A stretch of 48,112 bases of DNA from Acidobacteriota bacterium. Its GTDB lineage: Bacteria > Acidobacteriota > Vicinamibacteria > Vicinamibacterales > UBA2999. Below, in pieces: positions 9,170 to 16,528 of the stretch. Position 1 is the first letter of the stretch, and each line of letters begins with the position of its first letter. The notes beneath the pieces are model-generated. The model was given only the letters and a program-made list of their open reading frames with translations. It had not been told where the DNA came from and made no database searches. The stretch lies in NCBI GenBank assembly GCA_013140775.1, contig JABFSA010000053.1, positions 1-48,112 on the forward strand, written 5' to 3'. Made by a program: the position numbers and the translations under genes.

Positions 9170-9559
9170 TCAAGACGTGCGGAGATACCGGGCTCGGGCC
9201 ATGCGGAGATACCCCTCTTGCCGCAGTTCCTCGAGTACTTTCGCGCAGGTCGAAGAGTCCAGGTTCCAGAGCCGGATGGCCTGACCGAGCGTCAGGCACA
9301 GACCGGGCATTTCGTCATACTCCGCTTTGATCCGGGCGGCCAGTGCAGAGACGGAGGTGTTCAGGTCAGAGGAGGAGGCGTGGGAGGGTAGGGAGATTCC
9401 TGGCCGAGGCATAGCGGCCCAAAGCGGTGCAAGTGTCTCGCCATTCGCTGCGTGTGACGAGGGGAAGCTAGCGACAGCATTGAAACCGCCGCCTCTTCCG
9501 CCGACCGAACCGCCACCTGAGCCAAGGCGGGATCCCCTGGACCCGGAGGCGCCCTCCAT
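9170..9559 (-). CDS. Small winged-helix (putative DNA-binding) protein
   Basis: The last 60 residues form a recognisable winged-helix unit seen in small acidobacterial proteins: IKAEYDEMPGLCLTLGQAIRL, a recognition-helix region WNLDSSTCAKVLEELRQEGYL, then a short wing RMARARYLRTS ending in T-S. The start is uncertain. I chose the ATG at 9559 because a strong GGAGGGGGG lies 8 nt upstream, giving 129 aa with a glycine/serine-rich, probably disordered N-terminal half. An ATG at 9412 would give a compact 80-aa protein without this tail. The reading frame runs further upstream to 9718, but that would overlap fumC. Next to the fumarase gene on the same strand. Target unknown. Confidence 0.65.
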   Translation of the reverse strand: MEGASGSRGSRLGSGGGSVGGRGGGFNAVASFPSSHAANGETLAPLWAAMPRPGISLPSHASSSDLNTSVSALAARIKAEYDEMPGLCLTLGQAIRLWNLDSSTCAKVLEELRQEGYLRMARARYLRTS

Positions 9560-9653
9560 CGACGACCCCCCTCCAGACGAAGGACTGGTCGTTTCCGGTC
9601 GATCGGTCGAAATTTCCAGGATCGGGTTGTACGAGTTACCGGGTTTGTACGAC

Positions 9654-11063
9654 TTACAACGGCGCCGTCCCGCCGGACCCAGGAGTGGCCAGCGCGCGAA
9701 CGTCGGTCCAGCGGTCAAACGAGGCGGGATCGACCCCTCTCTCGATGGCCACCTCGCGAAGCGCCCGCCCGCTGGCGTGCGCCTCGTGAACGATCTCTGC
9801 CGCGCGGTCGTAGCCGATGTGCGGCGTCAAGGCGGTTGCGAGCATCAGTGAGCGGTGAATCAGTTCGGCCAGCCGGGCTCGATCGGGCTCGACACCCGTG
9901 ACCACGTGGACGCGAAAGCGTTCGCAGCCTTCAGTCAGCAGGCGTGCGCTCTGAAGGAAGGTCGCGATTAGCAGCGGCTTGTACGTGCTCAACTCGAGCT
10001 GGCCACCCGCTCCCGCAATCCCCATCGTGACGTCATTGCCTAGAACCTGTGTCGCGGCCATGACCAGCGACTCGATCTGTGTCGGGTTGACCTTCCCCGG
10101 CATGATCGAGCTCCCGGGCTCCAGCTCTGGAAGACGCAGCTCACCAAGGCCGCAGCGCGGACCCGAGGCAAGCCAACGGAGATCGTTACCAATCTTCACA
10201 AGCGCGCAGGCCAGCGTGCGCATCGCTCCATGGGCGTGGACGAGACCGTCATGGCTCGCAATCAGCGCGAACTTGTTGCGGCCAGACACCAGCGGCACGC
10301 CTGTCTCCTCAGCGAGAAGGGCCGCGACACGAGCGCCGAACTCCGGGTGGGCGTTCAAGCCCGTGCCGACGGCCGTGCCGCCGATCGCCAGCTCCAGTAA
10401 GGGATCCCGGGCCTGCTCGAGCAGTCTTCCTGTGGTGGCCAATTGCGACGCGTATCCGGAGAATTCCTGTCCCAACGTCATCGGGACAGCGTCCTGCAAG
10501 TGGGTTCGCCCGACTTTCACGACGTCAGCAAAGCTCTCCGCTTTGGACTGAAAGGCCTCGCGGAGCGTGTCAACCGCCGGTAGGAGTGTGCCTAATGCTT
10601 CGATCGCGCACAGGTGCATGGCGGTTGGGACGACGTCGTTGCTGGACTGTCCGCGATTGACGTGGTCGTTGGGGTGTACGAGCCGATGGTCACCCCGCTG
10701 GCCACCCAGCAATTCACACCCGCGGTTGGCGAGCACCTCGTTGACGTTCATGTGAGTCTGCGTGCCGCTGCCGCTCTGCCAGACCGGAAGCGGAAACTCC
10801 CCATCGTGGCGGCTGTCGAGGATCTCGGTCGCACCCGTCACAATGGCTTCAGCCACTCGCGGTTCGAGGACACCCAGGTCCCGGTTGGTCCGCGCGGCCG
10901 CGCGTTTGACGCGAGCAATCGCGTGGATGAGCGCGATCGGCATCGGCTCGACGGCCGCGCCGAAATGGTGCCGTGCCCGTTCCGTCTGTGCTCCCCATAA
11001 GCGATCGGCCGGTACATCGATGGGTCCGAAGCTGTCCGACTCGGTTCGAATGTTGGCTGGCAT
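9654..11063 (-). CDS. fumC: Class II fumarate hydratase
   Basis: 469 aa, the usual length for FumC (about 460-470). Catalyses reversible hydration of fumarate to (S)-malate in the TCA cycle; cytoplasmic homotetramer, no iron-sulfur cluster. Visible motifs: N-terminal DSFGPIDVPADRLWGAQT; the substrate-binding SGSGTQTHMNVNEVLANR block at about 100-117; HPNDHVNRGQSSND at about 134-147; the T-H-L-Q-D-A-V-P segment; and the superfamily signature GSSIMPGKVNPTQ at about 318-330 carrying the catalytic serine loop. The start is placed at the ATG at 11063, where family similarity begins (MPANIRTESDSFG). A reading back to 11141 adds 26 unrelated residues. No strong Shine-Dalgarno is seen. Confidence 0.96.
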   Translation of the reverse strand: MPANIRTESDSFGPIDVPADRLWGAQTERARHHFGAAVEPMPIALIHAIARVKRAAARTNRDLGVLEPRVAEAIVTGATEILDSRHDGEFPLPVWQSGSGTQTHMNVNEVLANRGCELLGGQRGDHRLVHPNDHVNRGQSSNDVVPTAMHLCAIEALGTLLPAVDTLREAFQSKAESFADVVKVGRTHLQDAVPMTLGQEFSGYASQLATTGRLLEQARDPLLELAIGGTAVGTGLNAHPEFGARVAALLAEETGVPLVSGRNKFALIASHDGLVHAHGAMRTLACALVKIGNDLRWLASGPRCGLGELRLPELEPGSSIMPGKVNPTQIESLVMAATQVLGNDVTMGIAGAGGQLELSTYKPLLIATFLQSARLLTEGCERFRVHVVTGVEPDRARLAELIHRSLMLATALTPHIGYDRAAEIVHEAHASGRALREVAIERGVDPASFDRWTDVRALATPGSGGTAPL

Positions 11064-11251
11064 GGTCACAGTATGGCCCTCGAGTCGAGCCGGATGCAGC
11101 GCGTCACGCGTGAACGCGGGGGTGGTGGGAAGAGGCAGCAACGAAGCTTCACGGGTACGTTGTTTGCTAAGGAATCGTCAAAATCCCAGCCGCGATTCGC
11201 ACGCGCTGATCTTGTTCGGCAATCTGCGAAACGACTCGAGGGGGCACGACC

Positions 11252-11464
11252 GTGTCGGAAGAACTTGTGAACACCATTGAAGAATCGCGATTCACGTCCG
11301 AACCCGTGGAGGCGTCGCACGCGGTATCCGCGAGCTCGGTGTCAGAGACGATCGAGCCGCTCACCATGGGCGCGGCCGGTTTCCGGTTTCGCCCGGCTCG
11401 GGATCGCCGGCAGGTGGTGATGCCACTTCGCCCCTACGCGGAACGACGAGCCGCTCTGCGGTAG
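11252..11464 (+). CDS. Hypothetical 70-aa protein (weak)
   Basis: GTG at 11252 preceded by GAGGGGG at 7-nt spacing, followed by 70 codons with a moderately GC-biased third position. The product has an acidic N-terminal half (MSEELVNTIEESRF) and a basic C-terminal half rich in arginine (RFRPARDRRQ, AERRAALR). No domain, signal peptide or membrane segment is recognised. Support is the ribosome binding site only. The opposite strand also has open frames here, so it may be chance. Confidence 0.3.
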   Translation: MSEELVNTIEESRFTSEPVEASHAVSASSVSETIEPLTMGAAGFRFRPARDRRQVVMPLRPYAERRAALR

Positions 11465-11478
11465 CTCACCCCGACCTG

Positions 11479-11565
11479 ATGGTCACTCACCGGCGCCGCG
11501 ACCGCTGGCTGGCCTTCACGCTTGGGGGAGTCTTGACCTTCGTCGTCCTGAGAATCGCCTTCTGA
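11479..11565 (+). CDS. Possible 28-aa single-pass membrane peptide (weak)
   Basis: ATG at 11479, 14 nt after the stop of the preceding small frame. The product is 28 aa: a basic head (THRRRDR) followed by a hydrophobic stretch W-L-A-F-T-L-G-G-V-L-T-F-V-V-L-R-I-A-F, as in tiny single-pass membrane proteins. No good Shine-Dalgarno. It may be chance, but the charge-then-hydrophobic pattern is suggestive. Confidence 0.25.
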   Translation: MVTHRRRDRWLAFTLGGVLTFVVLRIAF

Positions 11566-11582
11566 TCCCCCGCCGCATCTGT

Positions 11583-12749
11583 TCAAGGCTTGATGATGAC
11601 CTTGATGCACTTGTCGTCTTTCTCATTGAACGTTCGGTACATGTCGGGGGCGTCGTCGAGGGTCACACGATGGGTGATGACGAACGACGGGTCGATGTCG
11701 CCGTGCTCGATACGGGCGAGAAGTGACGGCAGATACCTGTGCATGTGGGTCTGACCCATTTTGAGCGTCAGCCCCTTGGCAAACGCGGCACCGAGCGGAA
11801 ACTTGTCGAGCCATCCGCCGTAGACGCCCGGGATGGACACCGTTCCGCCTTTTCGGCAGGCGCCGATCGCCTGTCGCAGGACATGAGGACGGTCTGTTGC
11901 CAGATACATCGACGTCTTGATGCGGTCGTACCACGCGTCGAGCGTGGTGCCGTGGGCCTCCAGGCCAACCGCGTCGATGCAGGCGTCTGGTCCCTGTCCA
12001 CCTGTCCGCATACGGAGCTCATCGAGCACATCCACTTCCGTGTAATTGAGCGTCTCCGCCCGGCCCCGCGCTGCGAGCGCAAGCCGCTCCGGATACCGAT
12101 CGATGGCGATGACACGCTCGGCGCCCAGAAGGTAGGCACTCCTGATTGCGAACTGGCCCACCGGGCCGCACCCCCAGACAGCGATCGTGTCGCCGGGACG
12201 GATGCTGCAGTTTTCGGCTGCCATGTAGCCGGTTGGAAAGATGTCTGAGAGGAAGAGGACCTGCTCGTCGGTCAACGAGTCGGGAACTCGGATTGGTCCG
12301 ATATCGGCGAACGGCACGCGTGCGTACTCCGCCTGACCTCCGGGATAACCTCCGTACATGTGCGAGTACCCGAAGAGACCCGAGCCTGAGTAGCCACTGA
12401 TCTTTTCCGCCATCCACGCATTGGGGTTGGAGTTATCGCACAGGGACCACAGGCCTTCCTTGCAGAAGTAGCAGCGGCCGCAGGCGATCGTGAACGGGAC
12501 GACCACGCGGTCACCCACCTTGAGCCTGGAGTTTCCAGAACCAACCTCGACGACCTCGCCCATGAACTCGTGACCCAGAATGTCACCTGTCTGCATGGTC
12601 GGGATGTACCCGTTGTAAATGTGCAGGTCGGACCCGCAAATGGCCGTTGCCGTCACCTTCACAATGGCGTCGCGCGGATTGAGAATCTGCGGGTCGGGCA
12701 CGTGCTCGACGCGGATGTCTCCGGCCCCGCAGTAGCGGACGGCTTTCAT
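11583..12749 (-). CDS. Zinc-dependent alcohol dehydrogenase, formaldehyde-dehydrogenase-like
   Basis: 388 aa medium-chain dehydrogenase. Catalytic zinc ligands are visible at Cys38 (ICGSDLH) and His60-Glu61 (GHEF). The structural zinc is held by Cys90, Cys93, Cys96 and Cys104 ([15 protein letters not shown]). The Rossmann NAD(P) motif is [19 protein letters not shown] at about 194-212, with D at the end of beta-2 (AIDRYPER) favouring NAD. A long insertion around 110-140 ([12 protein letters not shown]) and the 388-aa length match the glutathione-independent FDH-like branch (cd08283 type). Substrate unknown: aldehyde or alcohol oxidation is inferred from family. Its ATG overlaps the stop of the upstream SRPBCC gene (ATGA), so they are translationally coupled. 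The start [11 protein letters not shown] is typical of the family. Confidence 0.9.
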   Translation of the reverse strand: MKAVRYCGAGDIRVEHVPDPQILNPRDAIVKVTATAICGSDLHIYNGYIPTMQTGDILGHEFMGEVVEVGSGNSRLKVGDRVVVPFTIACGRCYFCKEGLWSLCDNSNPNAWMAEKISGYSGSGLFGYSHMYGGYPGGQAEYARVPFADIGPIRVPDSLTDEQVLFLSDIFPTGYMAAENCSIRPGDTIAVWGCGPVGQFAIRSAYLLGAERVIAIDRYPERLALAARGRAETLNYTEVDVLDELRMRTGGQGPDACIDAVGLEAHGTTLDAWYDRIKTSMYLATDRPHVLRQAIGACRKGGTVSIPGVYGGWLDKFPLGAAFAKGLTLKMGQTHMHRYLPSLLARIEHGDIDPSFVITHRVTLDDAPDMYRTFNEKDDKCIKVIIKP

Positions 12750-13474
12750 CGTGGGTCGTCCGCTGGTCTGGCGTGTGCGACCTCGCCTGCTTCCAGCAAC
12801 TGCTTCAAGCGGCGAAGGTCCTCTCGGACGATCTGGGTCGGGGCACGCCCGAAAAGCCTTGCCACGAGATCGCCCGCGCGGCCTGCGGGCGGAGCGTACT
12901 GCAGATTCACGCTGACCTGCGTGCTCTGTCCGCTGCGCACCGCATCGAAGTTCACGGATCCCGCGGATACGACGTCCGAGCCTGGGAGCGAACGCCACGC
13001 GATCGTCTGGTTCTCGACTTCGTTGAAGATTTCCGCATCCCACTCGATGCGGTAATCCCCTGGGCCCACGGCTACCCAGTGCGATCGTCCATCGGGATTT
13101 TCGGCCACGCTCTCCAGATGGCTCATGAATCGGGGGAGATTCTCGATCCGCCGCCAGAACCGATAGACATCGTTCACGGGTAGTTCAAGGCGAATGGATT
13201 CGTGGACTCTAACCCCGCGTTCCCCGCTCAGGGCAGTCTTCGTGTCCTCGGGCATGACGCCGGCGAGGAACCCGGGCCAACGTCCGGTGATGCCGCGATA
13301 GAGCAGCGGCGTTGCGGCGATGGCTCCGAGTGCACCGGCGGGTGAACGTCGCATGGCGCCGTACAGAAGAAGCAGGGTCGCCGAGCCGAGCGCGAGCCAG
13401 CTTTCCGTCGAAGCAATCGACGAGGGCATGTCGTGTCGAAGTGCATGAGTCGTCATGAAGTTGAACTGGAGCAT
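12746..13474 (-). CDS. DUF2892-SRPBCC membrane-anchored lipid-binding-fold protein
   Basis: 242 aa from the ATG at 13474, with GGGAG about 11 nt upstream. Alternatives are GTG at 13486 and ATG at 13456. The N-terminal part holds two hydrophobic segments (about residues 23-38, [15 protein letters not shown], and about 48-62, [14 protein letters not shown]) typical of DUF2892. It is followed from about residue 86 by a START/SRPBCC cyclase-dehydrase domain: [20 protein letters not shown], the FMSHLESV helix, W-x-A-x-I-x-N-E-V-E-N strand, and the long C-terminal helix LRRLKQLLE. Such domains bind hydrophobic ligands in the cytoplasm at the membrane. Overlaps the dehydrogenase gene by 4 nt, and this gene pair recurs in Acidobacteriota. 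Ligand unknown. Confidence 0.82.
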   Translation of the reverse strand: MLQFNFMTTHALRHDMPSSIASTESWLALGSATLLLLYGAMRRSPAGALGAIAATPLLYRGITGRWPGFLAGVMPEDTKTALSGERGVRVHESIRLELPVNDVYRFWRRIENLPRFMSHLESVAENPDGRSHWVAVGPGDYRIEWDAEIFNEVENQTIAWRSLPGSDVVSAGSVNFDAVRSGQSTQVSVNLQYAPPAGRAGDLVARLFGRAPTQIVREDLRRLKQLLEAGEVAHARPADDPR

Positions 13475-13523
13475 GCGGCGTACCACTCCCGTTGTTTCTC
13501 CTTGAGCTTGAGCGTGGGTTTGC

Positions 13524-13553
13524 TAGATAGTGGTTTTCGTCCTAGTGCTCCAA
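13524..13553 (-). promoter_or_regulatory. Candidate sigma-70 promoter for the SRPBCC/dehydrogenase pair
   Basis: On the minus strand TTGGAG (13553-13548) and TATCTA (13529-13524) are separated by 18 nt, about 50 nt upstream of the chosen start. A weak match to the consensus, but the only one in this divergent 115-nt gap. Confidence 0.3.
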
Positions 13554-13589
13554 CGTAAGTCTGCATGTCCAGGGTGAGGTGACGTCTGC

Positions 13590-14918
13590 GTGACGACGGC
13601 GACGGGTAGGAACAGGCCAGGTTTCGGTTCGCAGAAACTGGCGATTGTGCAGAGGCTCCGGGCACTGAACACGCCGATCCGAGTCGGCATCATCGGGATT
13701 GGCGCGATGGGGCGTGGACTCGTGTATCAGTGCCGGAACACGCCCGGTTTCGAGGTGCTGGCGGTCGCGGACGTCAAGCCGGAACGTGCGATCGCGTGTC
13801 TCGAGTCGATGGGTGTCGCTGCGGCAGAAGCCGAGACCCTGGCGGACGCTCAGCTGGCGCTGCAGGCCGGCCGTGTGGCCGTCTTTCATGACGGGCGCAT
13901 GCTGGCGGCCATGCCGCAGCTCGACGTGGTGATCGAGGCTACCAGCGCCATCGGCGAAGCGGGTGAGTTCGCTGTCACCGCGTTGCGGCACGGCAAGCAC
14001 CTGATTCTCATGAACGCGGAGATCGACCTGATCTTCGGTCCCGCACTGCTGCGGCTGGCGCGCGAGAACGGCGTCGTGTGCACGAGCTGCGACGGCGACC
14101 AGCACGGCGTCATCAAGCGCGTCGTGGACGAGATCGAGTTGTGGGGCTTTACGCCCGTGATGGCCGGGAACATCAAGGGATTCCTGGACCGCTACGCCAA
14201 TCCCACCTCGATCGTGCCCGAAGCCGACAAACGCCGGCTCGACTACCGGATGTGCACCGCATATACGGACGGCACGAAGCTGAACATCGAGATGTCGCTC
14301 GTCGCCAATGCGCTCGGCTATCGCGCGCATGTGCCCGGCATGATGGGGCTGGCCGCGAAGGACGTGGAGGAGGTTCGCTCGCTCTACGACTTCGGGCAGA
14401 TGTGGGACGGACAGACCGGCGTCGTTGAATACATCCTGGGCGCGTCGCCGGGTGGTGGGGTCTTCGTCGTGGGTCACTGCGACGAACCGTACCAGCGCGA
14501 CATGATGGCCTATTACAAGATGGGGCCAGGCCCGTTCTACACGTTCTACCGCCCGTACCATCTCTGCCATGTCGAGGCCATGCGCGGAGTTGCCGAGGCT
14601 GTGCTCGACGGACAGGCGCTCCTCGCACCCGAGCAGGGATGGCGGACAAACGTGTTCGCGTATGCCAAGAAAGACCTGCGGCCGGGCGACAGGCTCGACG
14701 GCGTCGGTGGTTATACGTGTTACGGGCAGATCGAAAACTACGAACCACGGGGAGAGAACGACGGCGTGCCCATCTGCCTGGCGGAGGACGTGGTCGTGAA
14801 GACTGACGTCCGTCGCGATCAACGGCTGACGCTGGCCGACGTGGTGCTGCCGGCGGATCGCAGCGACGTCCAGCTCTACCGCGAGGCCCTGGCCACCAGC
14901 CTGATCGGCGCTGCATGA
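13590..14918 (+). CDS. NAD(P)-dependent homoserine-dehydrogenase-like oxidoreductase with SAF domain (COG4091 type)
   Basis: 442 aa, GTG at 13590 with GAGG 10 nt upstream. The N-terminal Rossmann fold has IIGIGAMGRGLVYQC at about 34-48 and an acidic end of beta-2 in AVADVKPERA. This is followed by the helix-rich middle of the predicted homoserine-dehydrogenase-like family (T-S-C-D-G-D-Q-H-G; KGFLDRYANPTSI; MCTAYTDGTKLNIEM; GHCDEPYQRDMMAYYKMGPGPFYTFYRPYHLCH). A C-terminal SAF domain comes after YAKKDLRPGDRLDGVGGY at about 362-379. SAF domains occur in sialate synthase-like and dehydratase enzymes, so an oxidation or reduction of a sugar-acid-like substrate is likely. The substrate is not known, and it is unlikely to be a true homoserine dehydrogenase. 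Overlaps the glycosyltransferase-like gene by 4 nt. Confidence 0.85.
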   Translation: MTTATGRNRPGFGSQKLAIVQRLRALNTPIRVGIIGIGAMGRGLVYQCRNTPGFEVLAVADVKPERAIACLESMGVAAAEAETLADAQLALQAGRVAVFHDGRMLAAMPQLDVVIEATSAIGEAGEFAVTALRHGKHLILMNAEIDLIFGPALLRLARENGVVCTSCDGDQHGVIKRVVDEIELWGFTPVMAGNIKGFLDRYANPTSIVPEADKRRLDYRMCTAYTDGTKLNIEMSLVANALGYRAHVPGMMGLAAKDVEEVRSLYDFGQMWDGQTGVVEYILGASPGGGVFVVGHCDEPYQRDMMAYYKMGPGPFYTFYRPYHLCHVEAMRGVAEAVLDGQALLAPEQGWRTNVFAYAKKDLRPGDRLDGVGGYTCYGQIENYEPRGENDGVPICLAEDVVVKTDVRRDQRLTLADVVLPADRSDVQLYREALATSLIGAA

Positions 14919-15844
14919 AGCTCGGCATCGTCGTCGTCTACCTGCTGAAGAAGAATGCAGGTCCACTGCTCGAGCTCCACCTCGACCGGATTGCCCGCCA
15001 CACCAGCGTCCCCTACACCATCTACGGCGCGCCCTTGCGGCTGAAGCCGCGGTTTCGGGAGGTCCTCGAACAGCATCCGAATGTCCGCCTTGTGGATATT
15101 CCGGTGATCGAGGAGCCGCGGATCTCCCGGGAGCACGCGTACTACCTCGACGCGCTGGTACGTGCCGCCATGGACGACGGTGTGACGCATGTGTGTGTGC
15201 TGCACGTGGACTCGTTTCCCGTGCGCGACGGGTGGGCAGAGGATCTGGCCTCTCACGTCAACGACTCCTGCATCGGCGCCGCCGTCTTTCGCGCTGAGAA
15301 CGGCGATCGCGTGCTGCCCATGCCGGCCGGCTTTCTGTTCAGCCGTCAGTTTCAGGAGCAGGTCCAGCCGCGCTTCTTCGTGTCGCGCGAGGTGGCAAAG
15401 TCGGCGGAATACAAGCAGTTCATGCAGGAGTTCGACGCGGAGGTGGACTCGGGGATCGGCTACGCCTACGAGATCTACCGCCGGGGCCTGCACTGGCATC
15501 GCCTCTTGCGATCCAACCAGCACAACGACCACTACCTGATGGCGGGCGTGTACGGCGACACGTTCTTTCATCTGGGTGCCGCCGCGCGGAAGGCGCGATT
15601 CCGGGGTGATTACGAAGGCCCAGAGGTGCCGCCGGCGCTGCAGTGGTGGCAATGGCTCGATGACGCCCGCGAGTCCCTGCCGGAGTCTCTTTACGAATCT
15701 CTTCAGAGCAAGCTGCCCCTGCGCGACACCGTCGTCGGCGACATCAAGGCGCGCAACGACGCCGCGTTTGCCGGCATCTTCGAGCGCTTGCTGAGAGAGC
15801 CCGACCAATACATCGAGCTGCTCCGCTCCGGCCTGCGGTCGTAG
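14915..15844 (+). CDS. Glycosyltransferase-like protein (GT-A type fold suspected)
   Basis: 309 aa, ATG overlapping the stop of the preceding gene (ATGA), so co-translated. The N-terminus LGIVVVYLLKKNAGPLLELHLDRI with RHTSVPYTIYGA resembles GT-A nucleotide-sugar binding folds. CVLHVDSFPVRDGW at about 93-106 contains an H-V-D-S-F-P motif in place of the D-x-D region; next come GAAVFRAEN and the D-S-G-I-G-Y-A-Y-E block. H-N-D-H-Y-L-M-A-G-V-Y-G-D-T-F-F-H-L-G (about 206-224) resembles the metal/acceptor segment seen in surface-sugar transferases. No signal peptide or membrane segment, so cytoplasmic. Together with the SAF dehydrogenase it may make and transfer an unusual sugar to a surface glycan. 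Specific activity unknown. Confidence 0.68.
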   Translation: MKLGIVVVYLLKKNAGPLLELHLDRIARHTSVPYTIYGAPLRLKPRFREVLEQHPNVRLVDIPVIEEPRISREHAYYLDALVRAAMDDGVTHVCVLHVDSFPVRDGWAEDLASHVNDSCIGAAVFRAENGDRVLPMPAGFLFSRQFQEQVQPRFFVSREVAKSAEYKQFMQEFDAEVDSGIGYAYEIYRRGLHWHRLLRSNQHNDHYLMAGVYGDTFFHLGAAARKARFRGDYEGPEVPPALQWWQWLDDARESLPESLYESLQSKLPLRDTVVGDIKARNDAAFAGIFERLLREPDQYIELLRSGLRS

Positions 15845-16010
15845 CGTCCGGCTTCTAGCCGGACCGCGAAGACTTGGATGGCCGGCTGACTGGAACAGTC
15901 GTAGTGTCCGGCTTCAGCCGGACCGCGAAGACTTGGATGGCCGGCTGACTGGAACAGTCGTAGTGTCCGGCTTTAGCCGGACCGTGAACACTGGGATGGC
16001 CGTCTGGCTT
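15841..16010. repeat. Three tandem copies of a 59-60 nt hairpin repeat
   Basis: Copies at 15841-15900, 15901-15959 and 15960-about 16010. Each begins GTAG(T/C)GTCCGGCTT and contains the palindrome GTCCGGC / GCCGGAC with a 4-5 nt loop. Each continues with a conserved tail (CGAAGACTTGGATGGCCGGCTGAC in parts). Copies 1 and 2 are nearly identical; copy 3 is degraded at its end. It starts right at the stop codon of the glycosyltransferase-like gene. The hairpins could act as a terminator or RNA-stabilising REP-like array. A variant single copy lies at 21990-22012. Confidence 0.85.
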
Positions 16011-16078
16011 GGTTGTTGCGTCCAGTGTGCGCACGTGCGGGGAATTTGCCGCTCACCATTTCCAGCCAGGAGGCGAGT

Positions 16079-16282
16079 ATGACTGTTGCCAAGGTATCTG
16101 AGATTAGCGCCACATCATCGAAGAGCTTCGAAGATGCGATCGAACAGGGCATTGCGCGTGCCTCGAAGACGTTGCGCAATATCCGGGGCGCCTGGGTCAA
16201 GGAGCAGCACGTGCGCTGTGACCAGGGGAAAATCGCGGAGTACCAGGTCAACATGATGGTGACCTTCGTGCTCGACGACTAG
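16079..16282 (+). CDS. Dodecin family flavin-binding protein
   Basis: 67 aa from the ATG at 16079, preceded by AGGAGG at 7 nt. A reading back to 16013 adds unrelated residues. Typical dodecin length and pattern: VAKVSEISATSSKSFEDAIEQG, the helix with ASKTLRNI, the R-G-A-W-V-K-E-Q motif whose tryptophan stacks on bound flavin, then C-D-Q-G-K-I-A-E-Y-Q-V-N-M-M-V-T-F-V-L-D-D. Forms a dodecamer that stores or buffers FMN, riboflavin or similar ligands in the cytoplasm. Single gene with its own promoter region after the hairpin array. No odd features. Confidence 0.93.
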   Translation: MTVAKVSEISATSSKSFEDAIEQGIARASKTLRNIRGAWVKEQHVRCDQGKIAEYQVNMMVTFVLDD

Positions 16283-16298
16283 GTTGCCCTGAGCCGCG

Positions 16299-16478
16299 CT
16301 ACTGGTTTGGCTGAGGCGTCTTCGTGACTGAGGTCGGCGGGGCGTTGGGGTCGTGCTTCGGAAGCGACCACACCTGTCCACACGCGTCACATCGGAAGTA
16401 ATAGACGATGGCCTCTCTACTGGAATCTTCCAGGAGACGACCCGGTTCGGTGCATTTCGGGCAACGTTGAAGCGGCAT
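16299..16478 (-). CDS. Small zinc-ribbon protein (59 aa)
   Basis: Convergent with dodecin, ATG at 16478. The protein starts MPLQRCPKCTEPGRLLED and continues EAIVYYFRCDACGQVWSLPK, giving two C-x-x-C knuckles 26 residues apart, a classic zinc ribbon, followed by a short proline-rich tail (PNAPPTSVTKTPQPNQ). The layout C-P-x-C ... Y-Y-x-R-C-D-x-C-x-x-x-W is the same as in the 90-aa protein at 18169-18441, so the two are probable paralogues. About 15 nt after dodecin and 51 nt downstream of the DUF2079 gene, on the same strand as the latter. Function unknown: could bind nucleic acid or another protein. Confidence 0.7.
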   Translation of the reverse strand: MPLQRCPKCTEPGRLLEDSSREAIVYYFRCDACGQVWSLPKHDPNAPPTSVTKTPQPNQ

Positions 16479-16528
16479 AGGGAGATCGAGATCCTACACT
16501 GCCTTTTTCCTGCCTAAAAGTGGGTACA

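Larger units (their letters stand above)
11064..11582. other. 519-nt region with only weak coding candidates
   Basis: The gap between the fumarase start and the end of the alcohol dehydrogenase gene has no confident gene. It must hold the fumC promoter (leftward) and the end of the dehydrogenase transcript. Two small plus-strand reading frames at 11252 and 11479 are listed separately with low confidence. No clear terminator hairpin or repeat was recognised. Confidence 0.5.

Noticed and set aside
11252..11565. Confident two-gene small-protein operon
   Set aside because: One good ribosome binding site, but no homology or strong codon bias; kept only as low-confidence features.
13542..14966. 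Long antisense reading frame (474 aa)
   Set aside because: Lies opposite the SAF-domain dehydrogenase, has no recognisable motif and shows the His/Val/Asp-rich composition of a shadow of a GC-rich gene.
15841..16010. Possible CRISPR array
   Set aside because: Units are joined directly with no unique spacers, the unit is 59-60 nt, and no cas gene is in the window.
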